A DNA stretch of 54,485 nucleotides. Origin: Nitrososphaerota archaeon. GTDB taxonomy: Archaea; Thermoproteota; Nitrososphaeria; Nitrososphaerales; JACQRY01. Below the pieces are notes generated by a model. It made no database searches. It saw nothing but the letters and a program-made list of their open reading frames with translations, and was not told where the DNA came from. Location: the NCBI GenBank assembly GCA_016184315.1, contig JACPCU010000022.1, positions 1 through 54,485 on the forward strand, read 5' to 3'. Both the position numbers and the translations under genes were made by a program. Shown here in pieces: positions 15,013 through 22,807 of this stretch (position 1 is its first letter; each line of letters begins with the position of its first letter).

Positions 15013-16101
15013 TCACGCTATTCTTTTTTCCAAAGAATCAACACGTAATCTACCTAACCCGTACCGCTTAACCATGCAGTCGTAGCCTCCTCCACGGGCA
15101 ACAGCACCTGCCTTGACATTAAGCCCAATACGCTTCTGCTTGAAGAACTCCTCAACCACAGACCCGAAGGCTTTGATAAAACTGGTGTTCTTCTGCTTCT
15201 CCCATCTACGAGCATTCCCCTTATCGTATAGAAACAGAAGATTTGGACCAGCCCCTGACACATTCAAAACCACACCAAAGTCATCGTAAAGCTGCTTCTT
15301 CAAACCGAAGAAACCCTTTGAATCGAAGCCCCCGTATCCTCCTGCATCGGCCCGCCTAGACTCATGGAAGACATCCCACATGAACTCCAAGAACTGATCC
15401 ACATTCCCTGAAACCAGCCCCGCAGTAGCAGCCGAAACCCAGCCCAAAGTATTCACGTAGTCGCTTTTAGACACAGGCTCCTCAAGCACCTTCCTCATAG
15501 CTTCAGTACCCCCAGTCTTCTCAAAAGAAGAAAACCCCAATGCTACACCCAGAGACCTTGGCACATCGTAGACGAAGACACGCACATCCCCAGTCCTAGG
15601 GGAAGCAGCGACTATGTTGAACCTCCCGTTAGCCGAGCCCGACGCATTGTCAAGATGCCCAGGCTTACCGTTACCAGGATCAGCGCCAGGCTCCCCGAAC
15701 CCAGCGAAAAACACCAACTCATCACGGGTAAGCCTAAGCCCATAGACCGCTGCAGCACCAGCTATGGCGCCGACAGCCTCTGCCCCCGACCGCCCCAAGC
15801 CCTTACCCACAGGGTAACCCTGATCTAAATACAGCAGATCAGCGCCGCGCCCTTCAAGCCCAATCGAATCAAGAAAATATGAGAGAGCCTTCCCCCCAGC
15901 GTGCCTAGACCCATCGCTACGCCTAACCCTTCCACCGCTTCTCTCCTCAACAATGATCTCCCCGTCTTCCCTCGGCCTATACGTTAAGGTAAGCTCCGGT
16001 GAAGCCAAGCCGAAACACCAACAGTCAAACCCCGGCCCCACGTTGGCTGAGGAAGAAGGCACAGTGATGCGAGCTTCCCGGCAAATCGGCTTCAGATTCA
16101 T
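15013..16101 (-). CDS. thrB: Homoserine kinase (GHMP family)
   Basis: A 362-residue GHMP kinase that phosphorylates homoserine for threonine synthase. Motif 1 is VPSSSANVGPGFDCWCFGLA, the homoserine-kinase pattern; the ATP-binding loop reads YPVGKGLGRSGAEAVGA, with Arg where most GHMP kinases have Ser; motif 3 is VSGAGPNLLFLYD. The gene overlaps the end of threonine synthase by four bases (ATGA), so the two are co-translated. It is somewhat longer than bacterial homoserine kinases (about 310). The next minus-strand gene, cdvA, lies 115 bases downstream. Confidence 0.9.
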   Translation of the reverse strand: MNLKPICREARITVPSSSANVGPGFDCWCFGLASPELTLTYRPREDGEIIVEERSGGRVRRSDGSRHAGGKALSYFLDSIGLEGRGADLLYLDQGYPVGKGLGRSGAEAVGAIAGAAAVYGLRLTRDELVFFAGFGEPGADPGNGKPGHLDNASGSANGRFNIVAASPRTGDVRVFVYDVPRSLGVALGFSSFEKTGGTEAMRKVLEEPVSKSDYVNTLGWVSAATAGLVSGNVDQFLEFMWDVFHESRRADAGGYGGFDSKGFFGLKKQLYDDFGVVLNVSGAGPNLLFLYDKGNARRWEKQKNTSFIKAFGSVVEEFFKQKRIGLNVKAGAVARGGGYDCMVKRYGLGRLRVDSLEKRIA

Positions 16102-17444
16102 TCTGCGTGTACCCTCGGAGGCTTAGCGAACCTATTTCCTTCCTTCAAATGGTACTTAGCAATAAGATCCGGATCCTTCAGCCGACCCGTAAGGATGCCT
16201 AGAACCATGTCATCCTTCGCTATGACACCTTTCTCTACAAGCGTCTTTATCCCTGCGACAGTTGCTCCAGAAGCAGGTTCACAGTCGAAGCCGTTCATGC
16301 CGACTATGGCCATGGCGTCCAGCATCTCGCTGTCGCTGACTTGGGTGACGACACCGTTGAACTGTTCCAAGGTGCGGAGGCATTTGGGCAGATTCACTGG
16401 CTTCATTATCTTGATGGCGGATGCGACAGTCTCAGCCTTGAAGCTGCTTTCCTTCAGGTAGCTATAGTAGTCTTGGATCAATGCCTCATCGTAACGGCCA
16501 CTGTTCCACACTAGTCTTCTCCCATCGTAGAGACCGTTATGCAGCATGTAAAGAGTATTGGCGCCCTCGGCGTTTACTACCGCGACCCTAGGCTTCTTCT
16601 TTATGAAACCCCAATCATATAGCTCAGAGAGACCCTTCCCGAAAGCAGCACTATTACCCAAGTTACCCCCAGGCCAGACTATCCAATCAGGAACATTCCA
16701 GTCGAAATACTCCAGTGCTCGAAAGATCACCGTCTTCTGACCTTCAAGTCTGAACGGGTTAATAGAGTTCATCACATACGCGCCTTCATTCTTCGCGATG
16801 CTGAGAACGGTTTCAAGGGCCGCATCAAAGTCCCCCTCCACCTGAACGATTTCTGCGCCGAACTGGAATGCCTGAGCCAGTTTCCCCGGAGCGATCTGCC
16901 CTTTGGGCACATACACTCGGGCTTCAAGTCCTTCGTTGGCAGCGTACATAGCGAGTGACGCCGAAGTGTTTCCTGTGGAGGCGCATATCATCTTTCTGAC
17001 TCCCAGCATCTTGGCTGCTGTTAGACCCGTGCAGATGCCGTTGTCTTTGAAGGAGCCGCTGGGGTTAAGACCCTCTGGCTGAAGATACAGTGACTCCGAG
17101 TTTGAGTCAGTGTATTCTTTGGCTACTTTGGACATTTTATATGGCTTTGTGTGTCCTTCTCCTCCGTCCAGTGAGACCAGCAGTTTACGGTAGGACTCAT
17201 ATTCCTCTGTGTCTACGCCTGTAAAGTTGAGTAGCTCCCTGTAGCGCCATACTCCGCTCTCATTGAAGATGTTTCCCCTGTGGTTTCTTCTTTCAAGGAA
17301 GACTTCTTTTAGCTTCGCGGCAGGTGGCTCGGCGTATCTGATGTCGAGGAGATGGCCACGGTCGCAGGCTGTTCGAGCTTCTTTGACACTGTATTTCAGT
17401 CCGCAGCTGGGGACGATGCATTCTTGATGCACCAGAGTATTCAT
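16098..17444 (-). CDS. thrC: Threonine synthase
   Basis: A 448-residue pyridoxal-phosphate enzyme converting phosphohomoserine to threonine. The cofactor lysine is Lys133 in NPSGSFKDNG; the phosphate-binding region follows (ASTGNTSASLA), and SGATVAG near the end completes the fold II pattern. The N-terminus has a small zinc-binding-like cluster (Cys9, Cys14, Cys27, His31). It is first in a thrC-thrB operon; on the minus strand a TATA box (TTCTTATATT, about 17468-17477) stands 29 bases before the ATG, so the mRNA is probably leaderless. It diverges from the hom gene at 17724. Confidence 0.92.
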   Translation of the reverse strand: MNTLVHQECIVPSCGLKYSVKEARTACDRGHLLDIRYAEPPAAKLKEVFLERRNHRGNIFNESGVWRYRELLNFTGVDTEEYESYRKLLVSLDGGEGHTKPYKMSKVAKEYTDSNSESLYLQPEGLNPSGSFKDNGICTGLTAAKMLGVRKMICASTGNTSASLAMYAANEGLEARVYVPKGQIAPGKLAQAFQFGAEIVQVEGDFDAALETVLSIAKNEGAYVMNSINPFRLEGQKTVIFRALEYFDWNVPDWIVWPGGNLGNSAAFGKGLSELYDWGFIKKKPRVAVVNAEGANTLYMLHNGLYDGRRLVWNSGRYDEALIQDYYSYLKESSFKAETVASAIKIMKPVNLPKCLRTLEQFNGVVTQVSDSEMLDAMAIVGMNGFDCEPASGATVAGIKTLVEKGVIAKDDMVLGILTGRLKDPDLIAKYHLKEGNRFAKPPRVHAE

Positions 17445-17467
17445 CCTGTCCGCTGCACCTTATCGGC

Positions 17468-17478
17468 CAATATAAGAA
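17468..17478 (-). promoter_or_regulatory. TATA box of the thrC-thrB operon
   Basis: TTCTTATATT on the minus strand, centred about 29 bases before the thrC ATG, predicts transcription starting at or next to the start codon. The 279-base gap between thrC and hom must hold both divergent promoters; a weaker TATA-like word (gaaatacta, 17682-17690) lies upstream of hom. I see no other gene in the gap. Confidence 0.6.
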
Positions 17479-17723
17479 TTGGTTTGATTCGTTCCCTGCC
17501 ATCCTCAGGACTTTGGCTGGAACCTCCTCCCGTTGGGAACCCTGCGTGTTCGCTTTACCCGTTGTACATAACCCCCGTAGAACATCTCTATGCCGGTGCG
17601 CTGAACCCAAATAAGTCCCGACAAATGAACAGAATCAATCTGACTATGTCTAAGTCCACGATCCCCCAAACACATAAGAGAGAAATACTATGTTCATGAT
17701 GCCCCCTCTCTGAGGCTTCCTGG

Positions 17724-18749
17724 ATGCGCCTGGCTCTAGTCGGATTCGGCGTCGTAGCCCAAGCCTTCACCAAGATCATAGCGGAGCGCAGACAGGAAAT
17801 CCTGAAGAGGCATGGCCTCAACCCAAGGATAGTGGCAGTCATAGACCAAGGGGGCTACACAGTGAACCCCAAGGGGCTGGTGTTGGAACGGCTACTTCAA
17901 GATAAGGCGTCGAAAAGCACTGTCACAGAGGAACAGTTCAAGAACCATGATCTTCAAGCAAAGATCAGCTTGGTCAAGGAAATAGAGGCTGACGTAGTAG
18001 TTGAGACTACACCAACTAACCTGAAGGATGGCCAGCCCGGACTATCATACTTGGAGAAGGCACTAGCAGGCAAGAAACATGTGATAACCACGAACAAAGG
18101 TCCTCTCGCATTGTCGCTTCCGGCGTTGATGGAGCTGGCAGAATACAATGGAGTCGAGCTTAGGTTCAGCGGCACGGTAGGCGGAGGCACCCCTATTCTG
18201 GAGTTCGGTAAACGCTGCTTAGTCTCCGACAAACTGCTGTCCGCTACAGGTATCCTTAACGGGACTACGAACTTCATTCTTACTCGCATGGAGAAAGACG
18301 GCATGATATTCGACGAAGCGTTGGCTAAGGCTCAGAAACTTGGCTACGCTGAGGCTGATCCCTCCCTTGACATAGACGGATTCGACACTGCATGTAAAAC
18401 AGTGATTATCGCTAACTGGCTCTTCAACAGGCGAGTCACTTTGAGGGACATTAAGATCACGGGCATCAGGAACGTGGATCTAAAGCAGGTGAAGGATGCT
18501 AATACCAAGGGACGAGCCGTAAAGCTCCTAGGCATCGTAGACAGTGCACTGAAGGTTGAGCCCAAGGAGGTTTCTAGAGACGACCCTCTCTGCGTGGAAG
18601 ATACTCTTAACGCAGTCAAGTTCCAGACGGAGTATGCTGGAGAGGAGATCATAATTGGGAGAGGAGCTGGAGGCATGGAGACGGCTAGTGCGGTCCTCAG
18701 AGACTTGATCGCGATCAGAGAGCGAATGGCAGAGGAGATCATGGCATGA
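17724..18749 (+). CDS. hom: Homoserine dehydrogenase
   Basis: A 341-residue NAD(P)-dependent enzyme reducing aspartate semialdehyde to homoserine. The nucleotide-binding strand is LALVGFGVVAQAF; the family motifs HVITTNKGPLA and SGTVGGGTPIL and the catalytic region GILNGTTNFILTRM with LGYAEADPSLDIDG are all present. There is no C-terminal ACT domain, so it is the short archaeal form. The start is the first ATG after an in-frame TGA. It overlaps aspartokinase by four bases (ATGA) and so forms an operon with it. Confidence 0.93.
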   Translation: MRLALVGFGVVAQAFTKIIAERRQEILKRHGLNPRIVAVIDQGGYTVNPKGLVLERLLQDKASKSTVTEEQFKNHDLQAKISLVKEIEADVVVETTPTNLKDGQPGLSYLEKALAGKKHVITTNKGPLALSLPALMELAEYNGVELRFSGTVGGGTPILEFGKRCLVSDKLLSATGILNGTTNFILTRMEKDGMIFDEALAKAQKLGYAEADPSLDIDGFDTACKTVIIANWLFNRRVTLRDIKITGIRNVDLKQVKDANTKGRAVKLLGIVDSALKVEPKEVSRDDPLCVEDTLNAVKFQTEYAGEEIIIGRGAGGMETASAVLRDLIAIRERMAEEIMA

Positions 18750-20146
18750 GAGTTGTAATGAAGTTCGGTGGCTCCTCAGTTGCAGACGGAGCCAAGATCA
18801 GCCACGTGGCTGAACTCGTCAAAAAACATCTTCACGGCAACCAAGTCGTACTGGTCTCATCAGCCATGGACGGAATGACTGATCACCTCATCGAGCTGGC
18901 TGAGATGGGCCTCAAAGGAAAGGAAAGCCAAGTCAAAGACGAAATCGAGAAGATCAGAAAACGGCACTCGGAAGCAGCTGAGTCAGCAATACCTGTGGAA
19001 GCGTTCAGACATGGAGCTCTATCCACAGTTTCAACCCTTCTATACGATCTGGAGAGAGCATTAAACGGCATCTCTATACTCAGAGAACTTTCACCTAGAT
19101 CCAAGGATTACGTGCTTTCCTTCGGCGAGAGGCTTCTTGTCCCTATTCTGAGGGGCGCTTTGCAGGCCCGTGGAGTTACTTCAAGAGACTTCTCAGGTGG
19201 CGAAGCAGGAATAGTTTCCGACGAAAACTTCGGCGATGCAAGACCCCTGATGAATGTTACGAGGATGCAGGTTCAGAAACGGTTAACCCCTCTCCTAGAG
19301 GAGGGGATCATACCTGTGATAGCAGGGTTCACTGCAGTCACTCAGCACGGTGATATTGTAACTTTGGGGAGAGGAGGCTCCGATAATACTGCAACTATAC
19401 TGGGGGCATGCCTTGACGCCGACGAGGTCTGGATCTGGACTGATGTAGACGGCATTATGACGGCTGATCCTAAGGTTGTCAAGAACGCGAAGGTGATCCC
19501 GCAGCTATCTTATGCTGAAGCAAGTGAAATGACGGTATTCGGGGCTAAAGCGATGCATCCCCGCGCCCTCGAACCTATCATCGAGCCGCATATCCCAGTG
19601 AGAATCAAGAACACCTTCTCTCCTTCAGCTGAGGGCACATTGATAGGGGTTGATCAGCAGGTAAGCTCAGGTTCAGTGGCGAAAGCGGTAGCCCGAGTCT
19701 CAGACGTTGGGATTGTGAGCGTAGGAGGGACGGGCATGGTTGGACTCCCTGGAACTGCTGGAAGAGTCTTCGAGGTGCTAGGTAAGCAAGGAGTCAACAT
19801 CTTGATGATCTCTCAGAGCGTCTCAGAGTCGAACATAACGATGGTGGTGCGTCGGAACAGCATTCAGAAGGCTGTGAACGCTTTGGAGATCGGTTTGCTC
19901 TCCAAGGGGGAGGTAAAAGAGGTGAGTTACGAGGATGATGTAAGCATAGTTGCGTTGATAGGCTCAGCGATGAGGGGCACCCCCGGTGTAGCTGCCAGAG
20001 TCTTCAAGGCTATTGCTGATGCGGGGATCAACGTGATTATGATTGCGCAGGGCTCTTCTGAGCTCAACATCTCCTTCGCTGTCAACGAGAAGGACGGCGT
20101 TGAGGCTGTCCGTGCGTTGCACGACGAGTTCAAACTCGGCAGCTAG
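18746..20146 (+). CDS. lysC: Aspartate kinase
   Basis: A 466-residue aspartokinase making aspartyl phosphate, the first step toward threonine (and lysine/methionine). The N-terminal KFGGSSVADGAKI motif, the kinase region TLGRGGSDNTATIL and WTDVDGIMTADP are intact. Two ACT domains follow (about 310-385 and 390-465: VSVGGTGMVGLPGTAGRVF and IALIG-like VALIGSAMRGTPGVAARVF), so feedback inhibition by an amino acid is likely. Coupled to hom by a four-base overlap; asd follows after 78 bases. Confidence 0.93.
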   Translation: MRVVMKFGGSSVADGAKISHVAELVKKHLHGNQVVLVSSAMDGMTDHLIELAEMGLKGKESQVKDEIEKIRKRHSEAAESAIPVEAFRHGALSTVSTLLYDLERALNGISILRELSPRSKDYVLSFGERLLVPILRGALQARGVTSRDFSGGEAGIVSDENFGDARPLMNVTRMQVQKRLTPLLEEGIIPVIAGFTAVTQHGDIVTLGRGGSDNTATILGACLDADEVWIWTDVDGIMTADPKVVKNAKVIPQLSYAEASEMTVFGAKAMHPRALEPIIEPHIPVRIKNTFSPSAEGTLIGVDQQVSSGSVAKAVARVSDVGIVSVGGTGMVGLPGTAGRVFEVLGKQGVNILMISQSVSESNITMVVRRNSIQKAVNALEIGLLSKGEVKEVSYEDDVSIVALIGSAMRGTPGVAARVFKAIADAGINVIMIAQGSSELNISFAVNEKDGVEAVRALHDEFKLGS

Positions 20147-20169
20147 ATACGTATCGGAAGACGCAGTAG

Positions 20170-20182
20170 CCAATATAAAGAG
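20170..20182 (+). promoter_or_regulatory. Probable TATA box of asd
   Basis: ccaatataaag lies about 50 bases before the asd ATG, with an AGGAAGG ribosome-binding word about 10 bases before the start. asd may therefore be transcribed alone as well as with hom and aspartokinase. Confidence 0.45.
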
Positions 20183-20224
20183 GCTCATCAGGATGCATCG
20201 CGAAGACAGGAAGGAAGATTAGCT

Positions 20225-21301
20225 ATGCTGAAGGCAGCCATCGTAGGAGCCACAGGAATAGTAGGCCAGCAGTTCCTAGTAGCTCTCCATCATCACCCAT
20301 GGTTCGAGGTCCGTCAACTTGCAGCGTCAGAAAGATCTGCGGGGAAAAAGTATTCACAAGCCATCAGAGATGAGAAGACAGGTGGACTAAGATGGTACTG
20401 CAGCGAAGAACCCCCAAGCGAAGCAATGGACCTCAATGTGGTCAAAACTTCAGAGCTAAAGCTGTCCGAATGCGACATAGTGTTCACAGCCATAGAGCCT
20501 GAAGAAGCGAAGATATTGGAACCCCAGCTGGCCCAAAAGGTTCCCGTGGTGAGCACAGCGTCTGCCTTCAGATATGAAGAGGATACACCTATACTCATCC
20601 CAGGCGTTAACTCCGACCACGCAGACCTACTGGACCTCCAGAGAAGTAAACGAGGCTGGAGAGGCTTCATCACCCCTATCCCCAACTGCACAACCACAGG
20701 TCTAACCATCACCCTGAAACCCATCTTCGACGAATTCGGCGTACAGAGCGTACTCATGACTAGCATGCAGGCAGTCTCAGGAGCTGGAAGAAGCCCTGGC
20801 GTAATAGCACTGGACATAATTGACAATGTCATCCCCTTCATCCCAAACGAAGAAGAAAAAGTCCAGCAAGAAACCTTAAAGATCCTTGGAAGCTTCAACG
20901 GAAACTCCATAAAACCTGCCGACTTCGGAGTTTCATGCACATGCACCCGTGTTAATGTAAGGGAAGGACACACAGAGTCAGTCCTAGTATCAACAGTCAA
21001 AGAGAACAGCGTCGAAGATGTTGCAAAAACCATGAGAGGCTTCGACGGAGGCCTAAGAGAAATGGGCCTCCCCTCGGCGCCAAAGCAGATGATCACCGTT
21101 CACGACGACCCGTACCGGCCTCAGCCTAGACTAGACCGAGACACTGAGAACGGAATGACAACAGCGGTAGGCAGAGTAAGGAAAGACACAGTCATGAAGA
21201 ACGGAGTCAAGTATCTGCTCGTCTCCCACAACACCAAAATGGGCGCAGCTGCAGGAGCAGTCCTAGTAGCAGAGTTGCTCAAAAAGAAAGACATTCTATA
21301 A
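20225..21301 (+). CDS. asd: Aspartate-semialdehyde dehydrogenase (archaeal/fungal type)
   Basis: A 358-residue enzyme reducing aspartyl phosphate to the semialdehyde with NADPH. The Rossmann motif is IVGATGIVGQQFL; the catalytic Cys is Cys155 in PIPNCTTTGLT; SMQAVSGAGRSPG and the catalytic His region follow. Length and motifs match the archaeal and fungal branch rather than the bacterial one. It completes the five-enzyme set for threonine in this window. The Lrp-type regulator gene follows after 78 bases. Confidence 0.92.
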   Translation: MLKAAIVGATGIVGQQFLVALHHHPWFEVRQLAASERSAGKKYSQAIRDEKTGGLRWYCSEEPPSEAMDLNVVKTSELKLSECDIVFTAIEPEEAKILEPQLAQKVPVVSTASAFRYEEDTPILIPGVNSDHADLLDLQRSKRGWRGFITPIPNCTTTGLTITLKPIFDEFGVQSVLMTSMQAVSGAGRSPGVIALDIIDNVIPFIPNEEEKVQQETLKILGSFNGNSIKPADFGVSCTCTRVNVREGHTESVLVSTVKENSVEDVAKTMRGFDGGLREMGLPSAPKQMITVHDDPYRPQPRLDRDTENGMTTAVGRVRKDTVMKNGVKYLLVSHNTKMGAAAGAVLVAELLKKKDIL

Positions 21302-21379
21302 ATGCCGATGCAGAATCTTAACAGTTTGATGTTAAATTTATAAAGTAATGCCGTCTAAGTTGCGTGGACAGGGACACAT

Positions 21380-21838
21380 ATGGGCAAAATCGACGATACT
21401 GACATGAAGATCCTGACAGAACTTGTAAGAGACGCGGGTCTATCCGTCCCCAAGCTCAGCAAGAAGATCAATGTCAACGCATCAGTCGTATACAGCAGGA
21501 TCAAGAGACTCGCAAAAAGAGGCTTGATAAGACGGTTCACCGTCGAAGTCGACGAAGAACTCCTAGGTTACAGCGTAGCTGCCCTAATCGGAATAAACAT
21601 CGACGCAAAGAACAGAGAAAAGATCTTGGATGAACTCAAGTCACTGACAAACATCCGACAAATAGTTGAAGTAACAGGACGATTCGACATAATACTGGAC
21701 GCAAGAGCAAAGTCTCTTGACGATCTACACGAGGTCGTATCCAGCAAGATCGCGCGCATAGTGGGCATACTGCACACCGAGACATTCATAGAGATGCAAC
21801 GCTCGTTCATCGAACCCCAGTTCGCGCTTCCCAAGTAG
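21380..21838 (+). CDS. Lrp/AsnC-family transcription regulator
   Basis: A 152-residue protein: N-terminal winged helix-turn-helix (about 1-55: DDTDMKILTELVRDAGLSVP, then VYSRIKRLAKRGLIRRFTVEV) and a C-terminal RAM/ACT-like ligand domain (about 65-145). Such proteins form octamers that sense amino acids and control their metabolism. Its place after the threonine genes suggests it regulates them, which is inference. It has its own TATA-like box (aatttataaag, about 21336). Confidence 0.88.
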   Translation: MGKIDDTDMKILTELVRDAGLSVPKLSKKINVNASVVYSRIKRLAKRGLIRRFTVEVDEELLGYSVAALIGINIDAKNREKILDELKSLTNIRQIVEVTGRFDIILDARAKSLDDLHEVVSSKIARIVGILHTETFIEMQRSFIEPQFALPK

Positions 21839-21943
21839 AGCGATTCGTCAACAGCCACACGAGCATCAGCCTACTCCTAAAGCTAAAATCATGGAGACGC
21901 TCATATACGTGAATTGACCAGTCTTCTAACCCCCCAGTATGGG

Positions 21944-22065
21944 GCAGCGCCGATAGCTCCACGGCGTATCGAGCAGCATCCTGACTGACGGCGTATATAG
22001 TAAGGGAGGCCCTAAGATTCTACAGGGAAGATTCATCCACACCCTCAAAGCGTTATCTCAACCTG
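21944..22065 (+). ncRNA. Candidate structured RNA, copy 1 of a two-copy intergenic element
   Basis: This stretch has a clear relative at 45779-45905. Shared words at matching offsets are tgactgacggc (21982), tatagtaag (21996), ctaaga (22012), ctacag (22020) and gaagat (22027). In a 52-column core about 42 positions agree; of the differences eight are transitions, one a transversion and one an indel. The segment CCCT (22010-22013) can pair with AGGG at 22003-22006 or with AGGG at 22024-22027, and both pairings are kept in copy 2 by compensating changes. A TATA-like word (catatacg, 21902) lies upstream and a T6 run (22076-22081) follows, so a transcript of about 145 bases is plausible. Strand follows from these; no known family is recognised. 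Confidence 0.5.
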
Positions 22066-22114
22066 TGGGGCGAACATTTTTTACTGTGAGCCAAGTGGAT
22101 AAGGCGAAGGCTGA

Positions 22115-22807
22115 TTGGAGCCTCTCTTCAGAGTCCGCCAAGCTCAGGCCCAGTTAGGGTTGAGCCCCAAGGTAGTAGCCCTCCTAGAGAAAAGAGTCAG
22201 TTTTGTAGAAGAGGGCGTGAAGAGAGTTGAGAAGGTTTCAGGCATAGCCTATCCGCCGCATTATGTTGAACCAGTGCTCTCGGTGGCAACCAGCTCAGTT
22301 GAAGTAGGTCAGATAGGTGTGCTATTCGCACGCACCATACCGATCGAGAAAGAAGGGAGACTTGAAATATGGGTTCAGATCTCAGCGCCCCTAGTAGCCT
22401 TCGCCTCCAAATGGACCATCCACGCAGTCATCGCTCACGAATTCATGCACTATGTGGAGCTGGTCAGACGATTCACGAGGATGGAGACAACATCAGATGA
22501 GGTCACCACCACGCTCTTCGAAGCCCAATACGCAGACAAGGAAGTCCTCTATGACCCCAGCAAGATCTTGGCAGACAAGACGCTCATACGCCTAGTTGAA
22601 AAACGGTTCCCAAACGGATTGAAAGATGACAAACTCCACAGTAAGACTTTGAGCCAGTGGCTGGAGAAGGGCTTACCCGCGGCCAAACTGCCCCCTGAGA
22701 GTAACAGGGCAAGAATCAGCATAACAGCCATCGTGAACGCGTCTTTCGATCCTGCACTTATAGCTAGGCTGAAAGAGTTTGAACAGTCAAGCGTTGCCAA
22801 GAGTTAA
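22115..22807 (+). CDS. HExxH-containing protein, predicted zinc metallopeptidase-like
   Basis: A 230-residue protein starting at TTG 22115, the only usable start in frame, with GGCGAAGG a few bases upstream. Residues 103-115 read HAVIAHEFMHYVE, a zinc HExxH motif (His108, Glu109, His112) in a helix; the preceding hydrophobic strand fits a small gluzincin fold. The third zinc ligand is not certain. I do not recognise the family beyond this. It overlaps the next gene by 29 bases and is surely co-translated with it, so its function is probably linked to the nucleotidyltransferase-kinase fusion. It lies 50 bases after the candidate RNA. Confidence 0.6.
   Translation: MEPLFRVRQAQAQLGLSPKVVALLEKRVSFVEEGVKRVEKVSGIAYPPHYVEPVLSVATSSVEVGQIGVLFARTIPIEKEGRLEIWVQISAPLVAFASKWTIHAVIAHEFMHYVELVRRFTRMETTSDEVTTTLFEAQYADKEVLYDPSKILADKTLIRLVEKRFPNGLKDDKLHSKTLSQWLEKGLPAAKLPPESNRARISITAIVNASFDPALIARLKEFEQSSVAKS

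Noticed and set aside
22003-22027. Simple rho-independent-type terminator instead of a structured RNA
   Set aside because: No T run follows the hairpin directly; the T6 is 50 bases later, and the paired copy at 45839 has changed in step in both alternative stems.
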